From Planctomycetaceae bacterium (GTDB taxonomy: Bacteria; Planctomycetota; Planctomycetia; Pirellulales; Pirellulaceae), in assembly GCA_007695205.1 (NCBI GenBank), contig REEF01000659.1, positions 1 to 11,616 of the forward strand: DNA of 11,616 nt, read 5' to 3'. Below are positions 6,128-11,616 of the stretch, piece after piece. The notes beneath the pieces are model-generated. The model ran no database searches. It saw nothing but the letters and a program-made list of their open reading frames with translations, and was not told where the DNA came from. Position 1 is the stretch's first letter, and each line of letters begins with the position of its first letter. Position numbers and translations under genes: made by a program.

Positions 6128-7027
6128 TTATCCGCGATCGGCAAGCTGGGCTGCGCGTTGCAGCAGGTACTGCCGCGAGGCGCGCAACGCCTCGGTCATG
6201 GCGTCCGGTTCCGGTTCACCATGCATGAACGGATTGACATACCATCGATAATCGACCTCGGCCAACGCCGCCAGCCACGGATCGAAGTCGGTCGGACCGA
6301 TACCCGGCAATTGTTGGGTGCCCGGATACGCTTGCCAGGCGTAGAAAAACAACAGTCGCGGGCCGCAGATGGCGATGGCCTCTTCCACCGAAGCTTCGAT
6401 CCGCTGCAGATGATAGGGAGCCAGAGCGATTCCCAATCGAGGGTGCCGAGCCAGGTCCATGAAGGCTTTTAACGAATCCAGGCTGTTCATCAACTGGCCG
6501 CTGTGATTCTCGATCGCCAAGTAGACGTCATGTTGCTCGGCCAATTCCAGTTCGGGTTTCAGAGATTCGACGAACTCCGTCATCCGCATGTTCATTTCCT
6601 CGGGCGGATAACGCCGCGTATTTCCGCGGACGGCCACTCCGCCCCCCATCGCGCCGATGAAATCTGCATACTTGGCGAATCCACCGACGTACACGGACCA
6701 GGCGTATGGTTCCAGCTTGTTGTCCTCCAGCACCCGTTTGAGGCCATCGGGGCCCAAGCGATCTTGCGCATCGTCCAAATGAGGGCATCCTGCGTGTGGG
6801 GACCAGATGTCGATCGCTCGGAATCCCAGGGCTGCGATGCGTTGGCAGGCCTGTTCGATCGGCAGGCTCGAAAAATGAATCGACGACGTGGACAGCCGCA
6901 TCGCCCATCGATGGACCGGCGAGTTGGCGGCGGCGGATCTGCCGACGGAGCAGGCGGCGGCGACAGCCGCCGATTGCTGGAAGAAACGTCGACGGGAAAC
7001 GGGATGGGCGGCGTGGGAAGGTTTCAT
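6128..7027 (-). CDS. Tat-exported sugar-phosphate isomerase/epimerase-like TIM-barrel protein
   Basis: 299 residues from ATG 7025-7027, with GGAGG 4 nt upstream. Residues 11-35 are a Tat signal, SRRRFFQQSAAVAAACS, typical of planctomycete members of the xylose-isomerase-like (AP endonuclease 2 type) superfamily. Barrel motifs are 'ALGFRAIDIWSPH' (66-78), 'LKRVLEDNKLEPYAWSVY' (97-114), 'AIENHSG' (171-177, E173 a likely metal ligand), 'LGIALAPYHL' (198-207) and 'HGEPEPDAMTEAL' (269-281). In 'LAPYH' the Asp common in the family (DPxH) is Ala, and the usual His after the next strand is replaced in 'FFYAWQ', so metal binding may differ. It probably acts on a sugar or related metabolite outside the cytoplasm; the substrate is unknown. 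The ATG overlaps the stop of the small ORF upstream (ATGA), which suggests coupling. Confidence 0.9.
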   Translation of the reverse strand: MKPSHAAHPVSRRRFFQQSAAVAAACSVGRSAAANSPVHRWAMRLSTSSIHFSSLPIEQACQRIAALGFRAIDIWSPHAGCPHLDDAQDRLGPDGLKRVLEDNKLEPYAWSVYVGGFAKYADFIGAMGGGVAVRGNTRRYPPEEMNMRMTEFVESLKPELELAEQHDVYLAIENHSGQLMNSLDSLKAFMDLARHPRLGIALAPYHLQRIEASVEEAIAICGPRLLFFYAWQAYPGTQQLPGIGPTDFDPWLAALAEVDYRWYVNPFMHGEPEPDAMTEALRASRQYLLQRAAQLADRG

Positions 7028-7272
7028 CGGTCCTCCAAAATCTCTAACGGCAGTTGGGATAAAGTGTCGGTCGCAGGTACCGTCAAAAGACACCAAGTTG
7101 TCTTTCCTCCTATTCTGACAGAAAAACGCAGATGGCAAAGGTAGAACTCGTCTGTCCACCGTTCATCAAACGCCTTCGTGGTCACCCCTTCTACTGTGCA
7201 ATGAATTTCCTCAATAGGCAGGCCATCGGGAACCGAAATAGCTTGCGCCGCGTCAGAGTCAGCGGTTGGCAT
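7024..7272 (-). CDS. hypothetical 82-residue protein, coupled to the downstream isomerase-like gene
   Basis: The frame runs from ATG 7270-7272 to TGA 7024-7026, overlapping the next start as ATGA. Residues have ordinary protein composition: 'VPDGLPIEEIHCTVEGVTTKAF', then 'EFYLCHLRFSVRIGGKTTWCLLTVP' (two possible beta strands), ending LPLEILEDR. No signal peptide, membrane segment or family is recognised. No clear ribosome site lies before this ATG. The frame stays open further upstream to 7593, but that part reads through an inverted repeat and looks non-coding. The overlap with the neighbour is the best support. Confidence 0.55.
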   Translation of the reverse strand: MPTADSDAAQAISVPDGLPIEEIHCTVEGVTTKAFDERWTDEFYLCHLRFSVRIGGKTTWCLLTVPATDTLSQLPLEILEDR

Positions 7273-7617
7273 GGGATTGGGAATAAGCAGTCGGCAGGTC
7301 TCGTGAAGGAACGGAAAAAAAACTTCGGCAACCCCAGTGTAGCAATCAAGGTCTGCCGTGATGAGGGTAAACGAGAACAGCGAAGCTATTTTCCCGCGTT
7401 CCTGAGCGCGATTTTGGTTGGCAGAAACGATGGAAGGCCATCGGGAAAATGACGATGATAGGGGATGTGGGGAGATATGGCGCGCCGGAGATGCGGTTGG
7501 AATTCGTTCCGTTCCGAGCGGAATGAATTCCGTTCTACTCTGGTTGCGGCCGGAGGTCGCGTTACGACGTAGGACCCAGAACTTTCGGCCCAAGATAGCA
7601 AGGAAGAAGGCGACGCG
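7273..7617. other. intergenic region between divergent genes
   Basis: 345 bp without a convincing gene. It contains the inverted repeat at 7499-7531 and must hold the promoters of the divergent genes at 7272 (-) and 7618 (+), but I see no promoter good enough to mark. AAGGAAGAAGG at 7601-7611 is the ribosome site of the + strand gene. Confidence 0.6.
7499..7531. repeat. 13-bp inverted repeat
   Basis: GGAATTCGTTCCG (7499-7511) and CGGAATGAATTCC (7519-7531) pair at 12 of 13 positions plus one G-T, around a 7-nt loop TTCCGAG that itself repeats the TTCCG of the arm. It lies ~87 bp before the gene at 7618. It could be a dispersed palindromic repeat, an operator, or a hairpin in the leader. Confidence 0.65.
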
Positions 7618-9117
7618 ATGACAAGTTCAAGACGCTCGATCGGTTTCGAACGCCTGGAGACGCGATGTGTGTTGAGCACCCTGCTGGGCGTCGGTGAAGC
7701 GGAAGTCGTTCGTATCGATATCCCCGATTTGGAGGTGCTGATCACTGCCGGCCAATTCAGCGCGCCGATCAACGTCAGCAACGCCCAGGGGATTCGCGGT
7801 GTCGAAGTTCGGCTGAGTTACGATGTCGCCCTGCTTGAGACAAGCGAAGATCTCATCCGGGCGGGTTCGCTGTGGTCGGGAGTCCAAACCGAACTGGTGC
7901 TGAATTTGGACGGGGCGGCCGGGACCATCAATGTGTGGATTTTCAGCCCCGAGGAACTGCCGGCCGGGACTGGCAGCCTGCTGGAAATCGACTTCCAACC
8001 CGTTCGAACACCTGTCGCCGGGGAAACCTCGATCCTGGACCTGAGCTTCGCACGAGTCAACGAGGGACAGATCAGCATCGACCCCGCCCCGCAACCGGGG
8101 CTGGACGAGACCGATGGGCGGGTGACTTTTACTGCGGTTCCTGTGCCGGAATTCGGCACCTTGAGCGGATTCGTCTATGCGGATACCAACAACAACCATC
8201 AGCCCGATGAGACCGAGGGCATCCCGGGTGTCAAAATCCTGCTGGTCGACTCGGCCGGTACATCGGTCGCCCAAACCTGGACGGATCAGGATGGCTGGTA
8301 CGAATTCCGCGAGGTGGCAGCGGGAGCCTACCAGATCCAGCAGCGCCAGCCGGAATCGATGATCGATGGAGGCGGCAACCAGATCGACGTCCAATTGGCA
8401 GCGGACGAGTCGCGAGTGGATCTGCATTTCCGCGAACTGGGACTGAGGCCCGAATACCTGTACACGCGTCTGTTGGCTGCGTCCAGCCAACCGGCCGGCT
8501 CGACTCGCTGGACAACGCTGATATCGCAGATCGAATCCGATGCTCAAATCCAGTCGGGAAACACGGTCGATCCGGCCCCCCCGACAATTACTCCTTCGAT
8601 CGTGCGGCAGGGCGCCCAGGTCGTGGTGCAGGGCGGCAACGGCGACGACTTCTTCCGCTTCCAGGCGGGAACGACGAACCACACCGTGACGCTGAACGAT
8701 CAGACGCAGCAGTTTCCCGCTGCCGAGGTGACCAGCGTCCGTTTCGACGGTGGACTGGGACGCGACACGGTCGAACTGATCGGCAACTCGGCTCAAGATC
8801 AGCTCGACCTGTCACCGAAAACGGCCACGTTGCTAGGAGCCGGATACTCGGTGCAGGTGACGGCCAGCGAGCATATCGCCGTCCGCTCGACAGGCCCCGG
8901 CGCCGAGGTCCGATGGCTGGATTCTCCGGTCGATGATCGATTGAGCGCCGAGCAGACTTCCGCTCGGATGCAGGCCTTTCACTACCGCCAGGAGGTGAGC
9001 GGGTTCCAGCGAATCGTGGCCACATCCCAAGCGGGCGGCGAGGATCGTTTGCTGCGAGCCGCCGCATTGGACTACGTACTGGAGCAAACCGGCCCCTGGT
9101 TGCTGGGCGATCTGTAA
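7618..9117 (+). CDS. secreted cohesin / SdrD_B-like surface protein
   Basis: 499 residues from ATG 7618-7620, with AAGGAAGAAGG 7 nt upstream. The N-terminus, 'SSRRSIGFERLETRCVLSTLLG' with one or two changes from the common planctomycete LEPR/FExLExRxxLS leader, replaces a classical signal peptide and marks extracellular matrix or surface proteins. Residues ~38-172 resemble a cohesin/dockerin-receptor beta-sandwich ('APINVSNAQGIRGVEVRLSYD', 'LLEIDFQPV'). Residues ~180-272 are an SdrD_B/carboxypeptidase-regulatory-type domain with 'LSGFVYADTNNNHQPDETEGIPGVKILLVD' and 'TDQDGWYEFREVAAGAYQI', including a Ca-type Asp/Asn loop. The remaining ~220 residues contain 'VVVQGGNGDDFFRFQAG', like the repeat-edge sequence of hemolysin-type adhesins, and no recognisable dockerin. 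The stop lies at the edge of the opposing kinase remnant. Probably surface adhesion or scaffold; partner unknown. Confidence 0.88.
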   Translation: MTSSRRSIGFERLETRCVLSTLLGVGEAEVVRIDIPDLEVLITAGQFSAPINVSNAQGIRGVEVRLSYDVALLETSEDLIRAGSLWSGVQTELVLNLDGAAGTINVWIFSPEELPAGTGSLLEIDFQPVRTPVAGETSILDLSFARVNEGQISIDPAPQPGLDETDGRVTFTAVPVPEFGTLSGFVYADTNNNHQPDETEGIPGVKILLVDSAGTSVAQTWTDQDGWYEFREVAAGAYQIQQRQPESMIDGGGNQIDVQLAADESRVDLHFRELGLRPEYLYTRLLAASSQPAGSTRWTTLISQIESDAQIQSGNTVDPAPPTITPSIVRQGAQVVVQGGNGDDFFRFQAGTTNHTVTLNDQTQQFPAAEVTSVRFDGGLGRDTVELIGNSAQDQLDLSPKTATLLGAGYSVQVTASEHIAVRSTGPGAEVRWLDSPVDDRLSAEQTSARMQAFHYRQEVSGFQRIVATSQAGGEDRLLRAAALDYVLEQTGPWLLGDL

Positions 9118-9513
9118 AAGGATCGAGACCGCCTCCAGCAACTCGGATTGCTTGGCCGGTTTGAGCAAATACGCGGCGATTCCCAATCCGGCACAATGGG
9201 CGGTATCCTCCGGGCGGTCGCCAGACGTCAGCATGATGTCTTTGGTCGCCGCCAACTCGGGTTCCATGTGCCAGTGCCGCAGCACTTCGTCCAAGATGCG
9301 GCGATTGGTCGGCGTATCATCGACGACCAGCACGCGCAATCCATGCAGGCAACCGGGCACGATCACCAGATCATCGGGTTCGGCAGTGTCGGCCAGTTCC
9401 AGCCGCACGGTGAACTCGAACCGGCTGCCTTGGCCCACCTGGCTTTCGACTCGGATAGTGCCGCCCAGGCTTTCGCGGAGATCGAAAGGAAGATGATCCA
9501 AGGCCAATTGCAA
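9118..9513 (-). pseudogene. remnant of a hybrid sensor histidine kinase / response regulator
   Basis: Translated on the - strand, the segment reads like pieces of a BarA-type hybrid kinase. 'LALDHLPFDLRESLG' belongs to the helix after the H-box, but it joins directly to 'GTIRVESQVGQGSRFEFTVRL' from the end of the ATPase domain, so nearly the whole ATPase core is missing. A receiver follows, 'GLRVLVVDDTPTNRRILDEVL', but 'HMEPELA' joins to 'ATKDIMLTSGDRPEDT', which removes the phospho-acceptor Asp region. The end 'AAYLLKPAKQSELLEAV' is intact. TAG at 9517-9519 closes the frame just upstream and there is no ATG. Both junctions keep the frame. It cannot be a working kinase. The last receiver codons abut the stop of the convergent gene. 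Confidence 0.8.
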
Positions 9514-9691
9514 CCTCTACAACCAGCTCCAGCTCTTCCGAGTCCGCGGCGAAAATCGTCGGGACCGAGGCCGCGATCACGCCGGACGACACTTGTTGCG
9601 AAACCCGTAACCCAAATGTTACACCTAATCTTCCCACTGTCCTAAATCTCGCGCCGGAACGTGCCAATCGTCACAAGCAATGCCGATGCAC

Positions 9692-9719
9692 TTGATCCCA
9701 GGGCGGTCGGTGATACAGT
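9692..9719 (+). promoter_or_regulatory. weak sigma70-like promoter before the LamG/sialidase gene
   Basis: TTGATC (9692-9697) and TACAGT (9714-9719) are 16 nt apart, 60 bp before the start at 9779. Both boxes match the consensus only partly. Listed because it is the best candidate in this gap. Confidence 0.25.
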
Positions 9720-9778
9720 AGGTTTCGACGCACGCCTGGATCTACAAACTTCTACCTCGCCCTGGCGGAGGACGCTCG

Positions 9779-11616
9779 ATGAACAAGATCATCAGTACGA
9801 CCGTGGATGCCCTAATGGCCATCGTCTTGCTTCTGCTTCCCGTCGCGGGAGTGGCGGCGGAGCAATCCACGTCGAGCACCGGTCTTCCGCCGGTCGCGGC
9901 GTGGTCGTTGGGGACGCTCGATGCGGGGGTTGTGCCGGACGCTGCCGGTCGGCTGACAGGCAAGGTCGTCGGGGCTCCTGAATTGATAGCTGGCGTCGAG
10001 GGGCAGGCTTTGAAACTGGACGGCCTGGGCGATTATGTCACCGTGGCCGCGACCGATGCGATCGCGTTTGCCGATGCCCCGTTCAGCATCACTGCCTGGA
10101 TCAACGTCTACGCGCTGGACCGTGGCCAGCAAATGATCGTGGCCAAGAACGTTTACGCGGCCAACCAGCGGGAATGGGGCTTGATGATCGATGCCGACAA
10201 CCGCTTTCGGTTCTACCTCTGGGACCAGGGTTGGAAGACCGTCGGGTCGCAGACCCAGCCGCAGCCCGGCCATTGGATGCACGTCGCGGTGACGGTCGAC
10301 CGCGGCCAGGGCCGTTTGTATGTCAACGGAAAACTGGAAGGCGAAGGCCCGCTGCCGGCGTCCGTGCCAACCACCGACGCACCGTTGACAATCGGCGCCG
10401 TGGACAACAGCGGTCAACTGATGCAAGTCTTTCTGGGCGCGATCGACGAAGTGGCGTTGTTTCGCGGGGTGCTGGGGCCGGCGGTGATTCAGCGGATGGC
10501 CGACAAGCAGACAACGCCGCACAAGATCGAGATCCCGGAACCTGTGAAAATCTGGGACGGCGGCCCGGTTCCGAAGAGCGCGGAAATCCCCGTGTTGCCG
10601 GGCGTCGAGTTCCACGTTATCAAGCCGTACGAGTTTTCCAGGGACGGCTATCGTTTCCTGCACGGCGTCGCCCTGGCGTGGCACAAAGGCCGGCTGGTCG
10701 CCTCGTTCGGCCACAACCGACGCGGCGAGAACACCGACACCGAAGAAGCGCGCGGCCGCGTCAGTGACGATGGCGGCCGGACGTGGGGCGAGATCTTCAC
10801 GATCGATGCGGGCGAACCGGGTTTGGGGGTCAGTCACGGCGTGTTCTTGTCGCACGAGGGAACCCTGTGGTCATTCCATGGCGCGTACCACGGCACCATG
10901 AAAGATGTCCACACCCGCGCTTATGTGCTCGATGAATCCAGCGACCGGTGGCAGCCCAAGGGCGTGGTCGTCGAAGGCGGCTTTTGGCCCATGCAGGAGC
11001 CGCTGAAAATGGCCGACGGCAACTGGATCATGTCCGGCGCGCGGGTCGGCGACGGCAATCCCGCAGCGGTCGCGATCAGCCACGGCGACGACCTGACGAA
11101 GTGGGATTTGGTGGTCATCCCGCGGCCACCCTCGCTGCCGATGTGGGGCGAATCGTCCGTGATCCTGGACGGCGCCCGAGTTGTCAACGTGGCACGCCAT
11201 GGCTCGCAGGCGGTCTCGCTGGTGGCGCACAGCGAGGACTACGGCCGCACGTGGACTCCGTCCCGCCCCGCCAATCTTCCGATGGTGACCAGCAAGCCGT
11301 ACACCGGCACGCTGAGCACCGGGCAAAACTATTTGATCTGCACCACCACGGCCGATAGCGGCCGGCGCCGCTCGCCGTTGACCATCGCAGTCAGCCGACC
11401 TGGGCAGCCCGAGCTATCTCGGGTGTTCGTCATCCGGCACGCACTGTTCCCCGAGGGGCCGGGTGAGTCGCACGAGCGGGTCGCGCTGGCTTACCCCTAT
11501 GCCATCGAACACGACGGCAAACTGTACGTCGGCTATTCCAACAGCGGCGGCGGAGTTGGCCGAACAGGCGAAGGCCGCGAACTGTGGAACAACAACAGCG
11601 CGGAACTGGCCATCAT
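9779..11616 (+). CDS. exported LamG-domain and sialidase/BNR-type protein (partial, runs off the window)
   Basis: The frame is open from ATG 9779-9781 to the window end, 612 complete codons without a stop. GGAGG lies 7 nt upstream of the ATG. Residues 1-28 are a signal peptide (hydrophobic run MAIVLLLLPVAGVAA). Residues ~35-245 are a concanavalin/LamG-like jelly roll ('LDGLGDYVTVAATDAIAFADAPFSITAWI', 'WMHVAVTVD', 'GRLYVNGKLEGEGPLP', 'GAIDEVALFRGVL'). From ~275 there is a beta-propeller of the exo-sialidase/BNR superfamily with Asp boxes SDDGGRTWGE (from 329) and SEDYGRTWTP (from 485), plus 'YPYAIEHDGKLYVGYS' near the end. Such proteins degrade or bind glycans outside the cytoplasm and are frequent in planctomycetes that feed on polysaccharides. 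Whether this one is a sialidase cannot be said: the Arg triad was not located. Confidence 0.92.
   Translation, partial: MNKIISTTVDALMAIVLLLLPVAGVAAEQSTSSTGLPPVAAWSLGTLDAGVVPDAAGRLTGKVVGAPELIAGVEGQALKLDGLGDYVTVAATDAIAFADAPFSITAWINVYALDRGQQMIVAKNVYAANQREWGLMIDADNRFRFYLWDQGWKTVGSQTQPQPGHWMHVAVTVDRGQGRLYVNGKLEGEGPLPASVPTTDAPLTIGAVDNSGQLMQVFLGAIDEVALFRGVLGPAVIQRMADKQTTPHKIEIPEPVKIWDGGPVPKSAEIPVLPGVEFHVIKPYEFSRDGYRFLHGVALAWHKGRLVASFGHNRRGENTDTEEARGRVSDDGGRTWGEIFTIDAGEPGLGVSHGVFLSHEGTLWSFHGAYHGTMKDVHTRAYVLDESSDRWQPKGVVVEGGFWPMQEPLKMADGNWIMSGARVGDGNPAAVAISHGDDLTKWDLVVIPRPPSLPMWGESSVILDGARVVNVARHGSQAVSLVAHSEDYGRTWTPSRPANLPMVTSKPYTGTLSTGQNYLICTTTADSGRRRSPLTIAVSRPGQPELSRVFVIRHALFPEGPGESHERVALAYPYAIEHDGKLYVGYSNSGGGVGRTGEGRELWNNNSAELAI

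Noticed and set aside
7627..8796. 389-codon - strand frame
   Set aside because: It lies opposite the cohesin/SdrD_B gene. The + strand reading has clear domains.
9812..10855. 347-codon - strand frame
   Set aside because: It is antisense to the LamG/sialidase gene, which is open through the window end and has domain matches. The - strand composition is Arg/His-rich, as in a shadow frame.
1..11616. tRNA or rRNA genes
   Set aside because: I saw no tRNA-like or rRNA-like sequence on either strand by eye.

Overview
This window looks like chromosomal DNA of a planctomycete, probably of the Pirellulales/Rhodopirellula type. The evidence is a secreted cohesin/SdrD_B protein with the N-terminal 'FERLETRxVLS' signature, a Tat-exported sugar-phosphate isomerase-like protein, a large LamG plus sialidase-type exported protein, and a tail of the 'ENPxPDxxVxxxDFVSxxxxAPF' kind, which I recall from planctomycete secreted proteins. 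No host assignment was computed.

Layout. Positions 1-54 hold the last codons of a + strand gene. Positions 106-1314 (-) encode a secreted protein with a helical N-terminus and a beta-rich C-terminus. Positions 1315-1737 are a non-coding block packed with inverted repeats. Positions 1738-6024 (-) form a tight four-gene cluster. In transcription order it holds a membrane protein (4744-6024), a small Met/His/Pro-rich membrane-anchored protein (4309-4740), a multi-cysteine iron-sulfur membrane protein of the NapH/Fer4_5 type (3444-4292) and a secreted calcium-loop protein (1738-3390). Upstream on the same strand lie a Tat-dependent TIM-barrel protein (6128-7027) and a small coupled ORF (7024-7272). 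On the + strand are the cohesin/SdrD_B protein (7618-9117) and the partial LamG/sialidase protein (9779 to the window end). Between these two is a decayed hybrid histidine kinase on the - strand (9118-9513).

Main result. Both the first and the last gene of the four-gene cluster contain one in-frame TGA at the same place in a shared domain. Both read '...PTFT...G...G-(S/T)-FEYG-[TGA]-G-x-x-C-x-x-S-W-R-V-P...', and the similarity continues past the TGA. In each case a perfect or near-perfect hairpin with a UGG triloop starts 13-14 nt after the TGA. This is the placement and shape expected of a bacterial SECIS element. In the first gene of the cluster the frame after the TGA has no ATG near its beginning and runs directly into a multi-pass membrane domain. 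I read this as two candidate selenoproteins sharing an undescribed (to me) Sec-containing domain with a U-x-x-x-C motif, encoded with a membrane Fe-S protein. Together they suggest a selenium-dependent extracytoplasmic redox system. Ordinary gene calling would truncate both proteins at the TGA and start the membrane part at a weak internal codon. The Sec reading is an inference: no Sec machinery genes lie in the window.
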